Origin: Leptospirales bacterium | Lineage (GTDB): Bacteria > Spirochaetota > Leptospiria > Leptospirales > Leptospiraceae | Assembly: GCA_013297885.1 (NCBI GenBank) | Contig: JAAFIR010000024.1 | Coordinates: forward strand, 1 to 64,000 | Reading direction: 5' to 3' | Length of the DNA: 64,000 nt | In this document: piece after piece, positions 30,374 through 39,104 of the stretch | How positions within the stretch are numbered: position 1 is the first letter of the stretch | Layout: every line of letters begins with the position of its first letter | Translations under genes and position numbers: made by a program | Notes under the pieces: model-generated | The model's database searches: none | Told to the model about the DNA's origin: nothing | The model's input: the letters and a program-made list of their open reading frames with translations, nothing else

Positions 30374-30470
30374 TAAACTTTCTTAAATAGAAATTATTGA
30401 GATAAGAAAGAAGAATTATTAAAGTCAAATTTTTGACTAATCATGAATAGTTTTTTCTATACAAAAAAAA

Positions 30471-30571
30471 GCGATAGAGATAGTAGCGAAAATCCTTTTG
30501 CGAGAGAAGCGAAGCAAAAGATTGTAGCGGATAGCTCGGTCGCAACTCGTTTACGATGTTGCGAATCGCCC
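30471..30571 (+). repeat. structured dispersed element, copy D
   Basis: Box 1 GCGATAGAGATAGTAGCG at 30471-30488. Hairpin 1 pairs CTTTTGC 30495-30501 with GCAAAAG 30514-30520. Box 2 is GTAGCGGATAGCTCGG. Hairpin 2 pairs CGCAAC 30541-30546 with GTTGCG 30558-30563. Outer partner ATCGC 30565-30569, then CC. Inner stem GAG/CTC. It lies between the convergent antitoxin-like and TonB-receptor genes. Confidence 0.87.
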
Positions 30572-30606
30572 CCATTCTGCATTAATAATTCTAAATTCAA
30601 CATTAT

Positions 30607-33579
30607 CTAAAATCTATATCCAACTGTGAGCCACATATTTCTTCCTTCAAGTGGATGCATACTAGGATATGGATTATTTCCTGTTCTCACACCAGCATCA
30701 TAAAATTGTTTATTTAAAACATTATTCACTAAGAAGTCTAAAAACATTCCTTGAAATAAAAAATTCTCCCAGTGTAAATTCATACGAACAAAAATGTATG
30801 GCGGAACAACTTTATTCGCCCAGTTAGTTGAAACAGTTCTTCTGATGTCAACATAATTTGCTCCAGTGTACAATGAAACATTCTCTGTAAAATAAAATGT
30901 TGTTCCTAGATTTACTTTATGAGTTGGGTAATTTGGAATCGCTCCTTCCCCGGGAACATCTCTTCTTCTTAGAATTGCATTTCTAATATCTAAAGCTAAA
31001 TCATCTCCAGGTCTTCCTTCTGTTGAAGGGGAACTTGTTAAAAATGGAGATGGTTTTACAAATAAACCTCTGTTGTAGGAATAATTTCCATTTATGCTCA
31101 AATTTTTTAATACTTGAATTTCTGTTGTGAGCTCAGAGCCAAGAATTCTTGCATCAACTGCATTTTGGTTTTGGGTCCAAAATCTCGCTGGGTTAGTTGC
31201 ATTCGTTCCTGTACCGGGAATTTGTTCTTGAGTTTGAACTTCAAGTAACAAACCGGAAATTGTATTATAATTCACATTTCCAGAAACATAATATTTTTGT
31301 AAAAAACGATAACCAAGTCCCATCTCATAAGATTTTAATCTTTCTGGTCTTAAATTTTCATTCCCTTTTCTTGTTGAAGTTTGGCTGAACATTTCCCAAC
31401 CAGAAGGAGCAGAAAATCCAGTTCCAGCAAGTAACTTCAAAGTTAAATCTTTTGTGAGTTTAAATACACCTGAGATACGTGGATTATTTGTTGAACCAAA
31501 ATTTGTGTTCACATCATGCCGACCACCTAGTGTTAAACTAAACCATTCAGTTAACTTCCATTGGTGTTGGATATAAGCACCATAATTATTAAATGTAAAT
31601 CTTTGATCGGAATTATAACCTCTTGGAACAACAGTGTGAATACCTTCTATTCCAACTGTAAGCGAATGTTTTTCATTTGGACTATAACTTAGTCTTTCCC
31701 TAAATTCATAACCATAATCTGGTCTTGCTCTTTGGTTAAGAGTTAGATTTGTGGGATTTACATTTGTAGTTCCTTGTCCAGTTAAACTTGTAACTCCGTT
31801 TACATTTGTTGTGCTTCCTGTTGGGTTTGCAGTATTGTAAAGATTGTAATTGTATTCGCCATATACCCCTGTTCGTGAATAATTATTATCTCTACTTGAA
31901 TTTAAAATTTCTGTGCTTCGTGAAATTACTTCTGAATCTAAACTTAATTTATCTGTGAAATTGTGAGAGTAACCAGTTGCAATACTTGTTCCTTTCATAT
32001 CCCAATGAGGACCTGAAGCTCCTGCTGAATTAATTCTTCTTTGAAAAATTCCAACTCTTCTTGCGTTATTTCTAAAATCAAAATTATCTGTTTCAAGTCC
32101 TCTATCAGTATAATCTAATCTCTGAGTTCCTGAAAAAAAAGTTCCTGAACCTTGTAAGTATTGCCAATTGATAACTTCAAAACGAAAATTTTTAAAGGAA
32201 AGTTTTCCGGTGATATTATACGTATCTGTTGAAGAGTTTGAATATCTTTTGGACCACCATTGTCCAACTGAATTTGCTCCTGGACGACATTCTCCACCAC
32301 ATGCTTTTTGTTCTACAAAATATCTTGCATCATTTGGGTTTGCATAATTTGGTGCTGTTGAATCAATTTGTTGTTTATCTTGTCTTTGAACACCACCAAA
32401 ATAGGGTCCTTCTGTTTGGTAATAATACCCGCCCACAGAATACTGTGCGTGTTCAGTTTTGGATATGTCCACAAATCCTCTGCTGGCAAATGCACCTGAA
32501 TAACCAGGATTACGCCCGTTTGATTCAAAACTTCCATACATTGCTTGGACTTGATTTCCGGGAGATGACTTTCCATCTTTTGTAATTACGTTGATTATAC
32601 CATTAAATGCATTTGCTCCATAAAGTGCTGAAGCAGGACCTGCAACAACTTCAATTCTATCGACATTAAATAATGGATATTCAATTGTTCCACCAAGTGC
32701 AGAATTTTCGGAAAGAATATTCACAGGAATTCCATCTATGTACACTAAAGTTTTTTGATTGGAAAAAGTTGTGAGACCTCTTTGTTGAATTAAATGTGGC
32801 CAAACTCCATAAGCATGTACAGCATTAAAACCTGGTAAATCTTTTAGTGCTTCAAAAAGTGTTCTATATCCTCTTTCACGAATTTGTTTTGAAGTCACAA
32901 CATAAATTGTCGCTGGTGCATCTCTTACAGAAATTTTACTTCTTGTAGCAGTAACTACTTCTTGGTTTTCAGATTGTAAAAGTTTAAATACCTCATTTGC
33001 AGCTGCACTTGCATCTTCTTTTTTTACAGGAAATTTAATATCTTTCCCAATTTGATTTCCAGCAATATGTTCATCTATGTTTTCATTACGAATATTTTTT
33101 TTTGGATTTACTCTAACAATTGTAGAAAGTTTTTTTGTAAATTTTTCAATTTCTTTATCTTCATTTGTTTTCATTTCTTCTTTATCCAAATTAACTCCAT
33201 CAATAGAAGAAAATTCTAAACCTTGGCTGAATGCATCAATTACAACTCCTGTTTCGGGATCATATACTTGTCCATAAAGTCGCACTCCAGTATCACTTTC
33301 TTGGTAATAACCATCTACGAAATAATTGGAATTGTTTTGCTTCGATTGATTTAGTTTGGAATTCAAATCTCCAGAAAGATTTTTTGTTTCATAACCATAG
33401 GATTGAAATTGAGATTCTAATGAAGATTTGATTTTATCTTTGATTCTAGGGTTTGAATTGGTTTTATAAGATTGAAATTCTCCAATAGAGACAAGCTTTT
33501 GGTTTCTTTGAGAAGTTTCTTTTTCTTGAGTAAATATGGAAATAGTGATTGATAATAAAATTAAAATAAAATTTTTCAA
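30607..33579 (-). CDS. TonB-dependent receptor with extra N-terminal domain
   Basis: A 990-residue protein. Signal peptide 1-17 is followed by an unusual 190-residue region with an alpha/beta pattern (LVSIGEFQSYKTNSNPRIKD; YFVDGYYQESDTGVRLYGQV; DPETGVVIDAF) that recalls TolB-N/FlgO/CsgG-like domains. The plug starts near 205 (VVTATRSKISVRDAPATIYV, VYIDGIPVN, RIEVVAGPASALYGANAFNG). A 22-strand-type barrel rich in Tyr and Asn follows and ends WLTVGYRF. It imports a siderophore, vitamin or other ligand using TonB energy; the ligand is unknown. No Fur-like box was seen upstream. Confidence 0.9.
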   Translation of the reverse strand: MKNFILILLSITISIFTQEKETSQRNQKLVSIGEFQSYKTNSNPRIKDKIKSSLESQFQSYGYETKNLSGDLNSKLNQSKQNNSNYFVDGYYQESDTGVRLYGQVYDPETGVVIDAFSQGLEFSSIDGVNLDKEEMKTNEDKEIEKFTKKLSTIVRVNPKKNIRNENIDEHIAGNQIGKDIKFPVKKEDASAAANEVFKLLQSENQEVVTATRSKISVRDAPATIYVVTSKQIRERGYRTLFEALKDLPGFNAVHAYGVWPHLIQQRGLTTFSNQKTLVYIDGIPVNILSENSALGGTIEYPLFNVDRIEVVAGPASALYGANAFNGIINVITKDGKSSPGNQVQAMYGSFESNGRNPGYSGAFASRGFVDISKTEHAQYSVGGYYYQTEGPYFGGVQRQDKQQIDSTAPNYANPNDARYFVEQKACGGECRPGANSVGQWWSKRYSNSSTDTYNITGKLSFKNFRFEVINWQYLQGSGTFFSGTQRLDYTDRGLETDNFDFRNNARRVGIFQRRINSAGASGPHWDMKGTSIATGYSHNFTDKLSLDSEVISRSTEILNSSRDNNYSRTGVYGEYNYNLYNTANPTGSTTNVNGVTSLTGQGTTNVNPTNLTLNQRARPDYGYEFRERLSYSPNEKHSLTVGIEGIHTVVPRGYNSDQRFTFNNYGAYIQHQWKLTEWFSLTLGGRHDVNTNFGSTNNPRISGVFKLTKDLTLKLLAGTGFSAPSGWEMFSQTSTRKGNENLRPERLKSYEMGLGYRFLQKYYVSGNVNYNTISGLLLEVQTQEQIPGTGTNATNPARFWTQNQNAVDARILGSELTTEIQVLKNLSINGNYSYNRGLFVKPSPFLTSSPSTEGRPGDDLALDIRNAILRRRDVPGEGAIPNYPTHKVNLGTTFYFTENVSLYTGANYVDIRRTVSTNWANKVVPPYIFVRMNLHWENFLFQGMFLDFLVNNVLNKQFYDAGVRTGNNPYPSMHPLEGRNMWLTVGYRF

Positions 33580-33720
33580 AATAAAACCTTTTCGTAATAA
33601 AATTGATTTGAATTTGTAATATTTGAAATCAAATTGAACAGTGTTTAATTGTCAATTTAAATTAGAATTTCACAGATAAAATTTTCTATTTGAGAGCAAA
33701 ATTTTTTTTGAGAAAAATAG

Positions 33721-34336
33721 ATAGTTATGCAAAATTTGTTTAGCTTTATAAAAAGGGGAAAGCCTTCCCCTCGCTCCAAAGCTTGCTATCCAAGCTTTTC
33801 CGCTACCCCTTCTCCGAGAAATCAGATAGTTATGCAAAATCAAATAAAATGGCTCAGACTCAACTTTATTTTATAAGGGTCTAAACTGTTAAACTTATTT
33901 GCCTAGTTAGATCAAACGAAATCTAAATAGTTATGCATAATTGGAATTTCTGAAGTTAAAATTTTTTGAAAAAAGGAAGATTAATTTTAAATTAAAAAAT
34001 TGTTTTGGATACTAAAAATTATAGAAGAGCTTTAACTTTTCTGAAAAGGAAAACTTTTATTTTGTTGCGAAATTTTTTTGCTGAGTGAACTTTCTTGTAT
34101 TTGGGAAATTTGCTGCTTTGGAAAACTTTCTGGTATTGTTAAATTGAATAGTTATGCAGAATTTTAAATTCTTGGAAGACTTGGTATTGGATTTTGTAAA
34201 GCTTTGTTGTAAGAATTGATTTGTTTTAAGGGGACTTATTAGCTTTGAACTAAATTTTCTTTTATAAAAAGACTTTTTTTAGATTGTGAGACTTTTTTGT
34301 TTTGTTAAACCCAATAGCTTTCTGAATAGTTATGCA
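33721..34336 (+). repeat. five direct ATAGTTATGCA repeats, left arm of the DUF1564 array
   Basis: Core ATAGTTATGCA occurs at 33721-33731, 33826-33836, 33927-33937, 34148-34158 and 34326-34336. It is mostly preceded by GA or AA and followed by AAAATT, GAATTT or a variant. Start-to-start spacings are 105, 101, 221 and 178 bp. The 800-bp gap from 33580 to 34380 has no credible gene. From about 33950 the plus strand is rich in G and T, with recurring ACTTTCTTG- and GACTTTTTT-like words. Confidence 0.9.
33752..33816. repeat. twin GC-rich hairpins between array repeats 1 and 2
   Basis: GGGGAAAGCCTTCCCC and AAAGCTTGctatcCAAGCTTT are two neighbouring hairpins joined by TCGCTCC and followed by CCGCTACCCC. 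Read on the minus strand the order (GGGGTAGCGG, hairpin, GGAGCGA, hairpin) loosely recalls the structured element, but the outer stem and box 1 are not recognisable. It is a possible degenerate relative only. Confidence 0.4.
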
Positions 34337-34380
34337 AAGTTTTTTTTACTCAAAAAAAACAATTCTTCATTATACAAAGT

Positions 34381-34947
34381 ATGGGGCTAAAAAAAAAAAT
34401 TATTTATAATCAAAATTATAAAAATGATTTTGATACAAAACTTTTATCAGATGGAAAAAAAATCAGTCAAATCACAAGAGCCACAATTCTTGTGCCAGAA
34501 TTTTTATACGATTTCTTTCTGGCACATGGCTCAAGAAAAAGGTCGCGGGAATATTTCAATTTGCTTTTGAAGCGCTATCGTTACATTCTACACACCGATA
34601 AGGGCGAATTTTCTGGTGATTTTAACACTTCTTACCAAGATGAAGGCATGAATTTAAAGGCAAAAACCATTTCTTTAGAATGCGAAACTTGGGCTGAGGT
34701 GAAAGTATACAAGCAACTCACAAATTGGTCTTGTTGCAAAATTATGACTTATCTTTTATATTTGGATTATTTAGGTGTTGGAGAAAATATACCTGCCGAA
34801 TTTGGAAATTTTGTGATCCCGAAAGAGCCAAAATTTTTTCTTTGTAGTAAAATTTATTTTAACACAAAAACTTGGACCTACCATAGAAGATTTTATTATA
34901 GTAGGTTTGACTTTCACGATAGTGAAGAATCTGTTTTGAATAAGTGA
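34381..34947 (+). CDS. DUF1564-like protein
   Basis: A 188-residue soluble protein. The segment ATILVPEFLYDFFLAHGSRK, then YFNLLLKRYRYIL, SYQDEGMNLKAKTISLE, WAEVKVYKQLTNWSCCKIMT and LLYLDYLGVGENIPAEFGNF follows the order and spacing I remember for DUF1564, a multi-copy family known from Leptospira with no assigned function. The match is from memory. The gene is visibly richer in GC codons than its surroundings (gcg, cgc, ggc), as if acquired. No clear ribosome site precedes the ATG. It is the only gene in about 1.9 kb and is flanked by the ATAGTTATGCA array. Confidence 0.65.
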   Translation: MGLKKKIIYNQNYKNDFDTKLLSDGKKISQITRATILVPEFLYDFFLAHGSRKRSREYFNLLLKRYRYILHTDKGEFSGDFNTSYQDEGMNLKAKTISLECETWAEVKVYKQLTNWSCCKIMTYLLYLDYLGVGENIPAEFGNFVIPKEPKFFLCSKIYFNTKTWTYHRRFYYSRFDFHDSEESVLNK

Positions 34948-35000
34948 ATTTTTTTTAATCTGAAAAAATTTTCTGAAATCGACAGAACTTTGAGATACGA

Positions 35001-35497
35001 ATAGTTATGCAGATTTCGGTGAGTTTTTTCGACACTGAAAGATTAATCAGTACAAATCAAGTTCCACAAAGCAAGAAAGTCCAACTCGAAACAGAAAATT
35101 CTCTCTACTCTGAGAATTTTTCTCATCGCAGTAAAATCCCTCCAATACAGCAATGCCTTTTTGAATCTAAAAAAGTTTTTCAATACAACTTTTTTGGAAA
35201 AAAGTCCTACACTCGAATTCCAATTTTGCATAACTATCTGGATTTCAGAAGATTTTTCAATGCAAGAAAGTTTCTCTTTCCAAAAAAAGTTTTCTCACTT
35301 CAAATCTATTACACGAACCTCAGAAATTCCTAGCAAAACAACAAAGTTTAGCAAAACCGATTCAATTTCACAAACACTAGCACTGCCGCAAAAGAGATCG
35401 AAGCGTTATCAAAAAATTGCAACTGCAATTTTTTGATATTAGCTAAGAGCTCGTTTTTTTGTGGGAAGTTATGTCATATGAAATTCTGCTTAACTGT
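35001..35497. repeat. right arm of the DUF1564 array: one direct and two inverted repeats
   Basis: A sixth direct copy is at 35001-35011, 54 nt after the gene stop. Then TGCATAACTAT at 35227-35237 is a perfect inverted copy, and TGCTTAACTGT at 35487-35497 an inverted copy with two changes whose flank (GAATTT when reversed) still matches. The plus strand between about 35040 and 35390 is rich in A and C, the mirror of the left arm, and contains reversed versions of the ACTTTCTTG words. No credible gene lies between 34948 and 35542. Confidence 0.85.
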
Positions 35498-35523
35498 CTA
35501 TTTTTCCCACAAAAAATTTGCCC
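35388..35523 (+). repeat. structured dispersed element, copy F
   Basis: Box 1 GCAAAAGAGATCGAAGCG at 35388-35405. Hairpin 1 is a 14-bp perfect stem (35408-35421 with 35424-35437, 2-nt loop). Box 2 AGCTAAGAGCTCG ends at 35453. Hairpin 2 pairs TGTGGGAA 35460-35467 with TTCCCACA 35504-35511. Outer partner TTTGC 35517-35521, then CC. Inner stem GAG/CTC; third triplet AGC/GCT. The loop of hairpin 2 holds the last array repeat. It lies between convergent genes. Confidence 0.88.
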
Positions 35524-35542
35524 TAAAAAGATTTCAGAAGAA

Positions 35543-36292
35543 TTAATTTTGGTTAACAGCTTTTTGATAAAAATCTTTCTCAACAGTATCAATTCCTTTT
35601 AAGATAAGTTGAATCGTTTTTTCATCTAATTCAGAAAAAATAATTTTGCCTTGATCTATAATAAATATTCCAAGCTCAATTCCGCTAATATCAGATTGAT
35701 TATAAATATTGGGTTTTTCTTTCATCTTTTCGATTACATAAATCATTACTTCTTTTACTTTTTCTAAAAGTTTTTGGTTGGATAAAGTTTCAAATAAAGA
35801 AATAATTTGTTTTCTAAATTCATTAGCTTCTTTTTTTTCTATTCTAGAAATTAATTTGTTAAAAACAATTTCATCATTTAGATCAAATCCTTGCTCTAAC
35901 ATTTGTTTTGCTTCAATGAATAAAGTTACTTCAAATTGATTTGCTTTGAGATAAGATTTTAGAGCTGAAACACCAGCTTTGGCAGCAGAAAAAAATTGTT
36001 TTCCAAATTTAAAAATAATAGTTCCAACAGAGCCGATTAGTCCAAATAATTTATCAGGTGAATGAATAAAATTTCCAAGTGCTATAAATGCTTTATCAAG
36101 CTCAATTCTTTTTTCAATTTCAGGATATAGAAGTTCTAAAAAATAATTTACTAATTTTTCTATTCTTTCTCTTGGAATTGAGTCGAACTCTTTGTATGTA
36201 GATAAATTTTCTTCTGAATATCTTTTAATTAATGAATTTCTATATGCACTGATTAATTTTGGAAAATCTTTTTCTTCTAAAATTTTTTTCAT
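35543..36292 (-). CDS. hypothetical helical protein
   Basis: A 249-residue protein with no signal peptide. It is strongly helical, with Lys/Glu-rich ends and a mildly hydrophobic middle (LIGSVGTIIFKFGKQFFSAA). No family recognised. It overlaps the amidase gene by 4 nt and ends the flavin reductase-DjlA-amidase run, so it may act in the envelope with them. Confidence 0.5.
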   Translation of the reverse strand: MKKILEEKDFPKLISAYRNSLIKRYSEENLSTYKEFDSIPRERIEKLVNYFLELLYPEIEKRIELDKAFIALGNFIHSPDKLFGLIGSVGTIIFKFGKQFFSAAKAGVSALKSYLKANQFEVTLFIEAKQMLEQGFDLNDEIVFNKLISRIEKKEANEFRKQIISLFETLSNQKLLEKVKEVMIYVIEKMKEKPNIYNQSDISGIELGIFIIDQGKIIFSELDEKTIQLILKGIDTVEKDFYQKAVNQN

Positions 36293-37623
36293 TGAACAAC
36301 TTCCTCAAAATAACTCTTACCACTTAGACCGATATATTTTTCAAAATCAATTTTTTTTCCCTTTGGTAAAAATGGAAAATTTTCTTTTTTGGGTTCTAGT
36401 CCGTGAAATAAGGAATATATTCCAACAGCAATAGAAACAGCTGTCTTTCTTTTTTTCTTAGTTAAAAAATACATATCTTTATCTGAAGTAATTTCGCCTA
36501 ATTCTAAATATGCGGAAATTGCATTGATAAAAGTTGGAACAGAATAAGTGGAAATATAAGGTCGTAAAATTGGACTTGGTTCAGAATGTTTGTCAGATTC
36601 ATTTGGATTTAGTCTCAAACCATATTGTAAAAATCTCAAAATTTCTGAACTAGCATAATGATTATCTCCTCCATAACCTTCTAAGCCTCCTTCTCTTCGC
36701 ATTAATTCCAATTTAGATTTTTCTCTTTCCCAAAATTTTCCTGTAGCCCGAAAACCTTTGTGTGAAATGGAATATGGTCCAGTTTTATCTTTGATTCTTT
36801 GTTCCCAACCTTCAGAATCTTTATAACTCCATGTTATCATATTGTAACGATAACCTTCAAATGCAGAACGGTCTGTATCTTTTCCATCCTTTGTGGGCCA
36901 GTAACCGTTAAAATAAATCCAAGTATCACCAACTGCATTTTCGAATCGATTCCAAGAGTCTTTTGAAATTAACCAATTTTTCCATTCTAGTTTTTCAAAC
37001 TCAGATCGAGATTCATTTCCTTCAGAAATTTTTTTTAACAAATTAAAAACTGGATATGGTGGTGCGATAACAGCTCCCATTCCTGATGCACCAGGACCAC
37101 CATTCATTGAGTTAATATGAAGTGATAAAACTAAATGTGGTTTTTCTTTATTCATAAATGAAATACGACCCAAATTATTTTTTCCAGTTTTATTATCTGG
37201 AAAATCATAAAGTCTATATTTTGCATTTTTATCATCTTTAGCTCTAAATTTATTATCTTTGTAAGAGTCGGTTCTTGTCATTATAGAATCAATTTCAATC
37301 CAAGGCGATTCAGTGTCCGAAAATTGTTTTATATAAGATTGAAATTTTTTAAAACCTTTTTCTGTTTTGGTGAGTTGTAAAATTTCATGAACTTCTTTTC
37401 CAACTTCCAAAACAATTTCCATTTCTGTTCTGTTTTTATATCTTGCACCGTCTTTGTAATTTTCAATAAATCGTTGGTTTATAGTATCAAATTTATCACC
37501 TAAAAACGCAACTTCATCAACTTTGACACCACCGTGACCTGGATCAACTACTACTTTGAATTTTTTGATTGGACCAGAAAAAATAGAAATTGAAAAAACA
37601 AAAAAGATAAATTTAAAAATCAT
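36289..37623 (-). CDS. N-acetylmuramoyl-L-alanine amidase-like protein
   Basis: A 444-residue exported protein (signal MIFKFIFFVFSISIFS). The Amidase_3 zinc motifs are VVVDPGHGG (His30), NRTEMEIVLEVG (Glu near 67-69) and LVLSLHINSMNG (His near 172). These enzymes cut the sugar-peptide bond of peptidoglycan in growth and cell separation. It is longer than most, with a large insert between the Glu and the second His and a 250-residue C-terminal region of unknown role, so catalytic identity is likely but not certain. Confidence 0.75.
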   Translation of the reverse strand: MIFKFIFFVFSISIFSGPIKKFKVVVDPGHGGVKVDEVAFLGDKFDTINQRFIENYKDGARYKNRTEMEIVLEVGKEVHEILQLTKTEKGFKKFQSYIKQFSDTESPWIEIDSIMTRTDSYKDNKFRAKDDKNAKYRLYDFPDNKTGKNNLGRISFMNKEKPHLVLSLHINSMNGGPGASGMGAVIAPPYPVFNLLKKISEGNESRSEFEKLEWKNWLISKDSWNRFENAVGDTWIYFNGYWPTKDGKDTDRSAFEGYRYNMITWSYKDSEGWEQRIKDKTGPYSISHKGFRATGKFWEREKSKLELMRREGGLEGYGGDNHYASSEILRFLQYGLRLNPNESDKHSEPSPILRPYISTYSVPTFINAISAYLELGEITSDKDMYFLTKKKRKTAVSIAVGIYSLFHGLEPKKENFPFLPKGKKIDFEKYIGLSGKSYFEEVVQ

Positions 37624-37656
37624 GCGATTCCAACTTAGTAGAAAAGCTAGTCTTGT

Positions 37657-38547
37657 CTATTTCCTTTTCTTTAAAAATTCATAAGCAGATTTAGCTTCAA
37701 TAAATTTTCTGTTCATCATTTCATAAACCTCTTTGGAAGAGTTATGAAATTTATCGGGGTGGTATTGGATTGCAAATTGTTTCCAAGATTTTTCAAGCTC
37801 TTGCAAAGTGTAATTTTCATTTAAGTTAAATAGTTTTAAAGAATTTTTTAATTCTTCATTGAAATTTGTTTTTTGGTAATTCGAATTGGATTTATAATTT
37901 CTAATCCGATGATTGTATTCAGCAGTCCTTTTAATATTTAAAATAAAATTTGTTGGAATTGAATACTGGGCACATAGCCTATTAAAAAAAGTTTCTTCAA
38001 CAAATGAAACTGAACCATCATCTGCAAGAGCTACTTCATAGATCATAGTGAATAAAATAGAAGTTAGTTCAATTCTTGCTTCCCATCCTGCAAATTGTAA
38101 ATAGGAATAAAATAAATTTACTACAGTAATTAAAGAACCAAAAAGTTCTTCAATAGAGAAATTTTTAATTTCTTCTTTGGTAAGTTTTACTATATCAGCA
38201 ATTAAATACTCATCAACTTCATTTTGAAATTCTCTTTTAATTGTATGCCTAATGGATTCAATTTCTTTTTCGGAAATTCTTCCATCTGATTTGGCAATGT
38301 GAATGGCAGCAGAAGTTACAATTCCTGCATATTTTTCAATTTCAGATCTTTGTTCAATTTTAGTTTTTAATTTTTCAAATATAGCTTTTGAATTTTCTGA
38401 ATATTCAACTTCATTTTCAATTGGTTTGATTCCATTATAAATATCAAAAACAGTATAGATCACCAAAACAAAACCAAGACCAATAAGCAATGGCTCACTT
38501 GAATTAAAAACTAGCAAGACACCCAGTAAAACTAAAAGTATATTCAA
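37657..38547 (-). CDS. DjlA-like membrane co-chaperone (TerB + DnaJ)
   Basis: A 296-residue protein. A hydrophobic N terminus (VLLGVLLVFNSSEPLLIGLG) makes one or two membrane helices. The middle (about 65-190) is TerB-like (AAIHIAKSDGRISEKEIESI; ALADDGSVSFVEETFFNRLC). The C terminus is a J domain with the HPD motif (FAIQYHPDKFHNSSKEVYEM). J domains stimulate DnaK ATPase. It lies 6 nt after the flavin reductase gene and 33 nt before the amidase gene. Confidence 0.85.
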   Translation of the reverse strand: MNILLVLLGVLLVFNSSEPLLIGLGFVLVIYTVFDIYNGIKPIENEVEYSENSKAIFEKLKTKIEQRSEIEKYAGIVTSAAIHIAKSDGRISEKEIESIRHTIKREFQNEVDEYLIADIVKLTKEEIKNFSIEELFGSLITVVNLFYSYLQFAGWEARIELTSILFTMIYEVALADDGSVSFVEETFFNRLCAQYSIPTNFILNIKRTAEYNHRIRNYKSNSNYQKTNFNEELKNSLKLFNLNENYTLQELEKSWKQFAIQYHPDKFHNSSKEVYEMMNRKFIEAKSAYEFLKKRK

Positions 38548-38553
38548 TTGATA

Positions 38554-39030
38554 TTATATAGTATGGTATTTTTTAAAATAGTATAAAAGTGGTTTTTTAG
38601 ATTCGTTAGTAGTCGCAAATTCAACTTTACCTAAAATAATTTTATGATCTCCAGCATCTATTATTGAATGAAGCGAACAGTCTAAATTACTCAAAGCATC
38701 ATTTAACATTGGTGTACCGCTTACTTTATAAAAAAAACCAACTTCATTAATTTTTGCATTTCTATCAGTATTTGGAGTAGCAAAAAAATTCGAAAGTTCT
38801 TCCTGTTCTTTTGATAAAATATTTACTGCAAACGATTTTGATTCAGAAATTTTTTCGAGTGCTGTTGAGTTTGAATTTATACAAAACAAAATTAAAAATG
38901 GATCCATTGATACTGAACTAAAGCTTGATGCAGTTAATCCGGAAAATTTTTCTCCTTCTTTATAGGTTATAATGGTTACACCTGATGCCCAATGTCCCAT
39001 CGATTTTTTGAAGTCTTCTTTTGTTATCAT
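38554..39030 (-). CDS. flavin reductase-like FMN-binding protein
   Basis: A 158-residue split-barrel protein: MGHWASGVTIITYKEGEKF near 11-29, GLTASSFSSVSMDPFLILFC near 31-50, SFAVNILSKEQEELSNFFA and LGKVEFATTN complete the flavin reductase-like pattern. Members reduce FMN/FAD with NAD(P)H, often for an oxygenase partner. No oxygenase is adjacent. It heads a four-gene minus-strand run and has two inverted repeats upstream (39037-39133). Confidence 0.85.
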   Translation of the reverse strand: MITKEDFKKSMGHWASGVTIITYKEGEKFSGLTASSFSSVSMDPFLILFCINSNSTALEKISESKSFAVNILSKEQEELSNFFATPNTDRNAKINEVGFFYKVSGTPMLNDALSNLDCSLHSIIDAGDHKIILGKVEFATTNESKKPLLYYFKKYHTI

Positions 39031-39036
39031 ACTTCA

Positions 39037-39104
39037 TTAACTTATTCAAAATTAAAATTGTCAAATAAGAAATTTTTACTATTGTGGTTTATTGAATAAG
39101 TTAA
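39037..39104. promoter_or_regulatory. 13-bp perfect inverted repeat upstream of flavin reductase
   Basis: TTAACTTATTCAA (39037-39049) and TTGAATAAGTTAA (39092-39104) are exact inverses 42 bp apart. The first arm starts 7 nt before the gene start, so the pair spans the probable promoter. It could be a pair of operator half-sites allowing looping, or an mRNA-leader stem. I cannot name a regulator. Confidence 0.45.

Noticed and set aside
31197-32585. Several 60-118-codon frames on either strand within the TonB receptor gene
   Set aside because: All lie within a well-supported 990-residue reading frame.
33721-34336. CRISPR array
   Set aside because: Repeat core is only about 11-17 bp, spacings range from 101 to 221 bp, and there are no cas genes.
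33721-35011. Replication origin with DnaA boxes
   Set aside because: TTATGCAAA is a weak DnaA-box match, ATAG before it is just as conserved, flanking genes do not switch strand here, and no dnaA/dnaN is adjacent (gyrB is 4 kb away but isolated).
35007-35436. Overlapping plus- and minus-strand frames in the right arm of the DUF1564 array
   Set aside because: They begin at the ATG inside the repeat core, have biased composition from the skewed DNA, and resemble no protein.
33721-35497. Classical integron cassette array (attC sites)
   Set aside because: GTTATGC breaks the GTTRRRY consensus at position 5, no matching RYYYAAC plus imperfect palindrome precedes each repeat, some copies are inverted, and no integrase is in the window. 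Kept only as a loose analogy.
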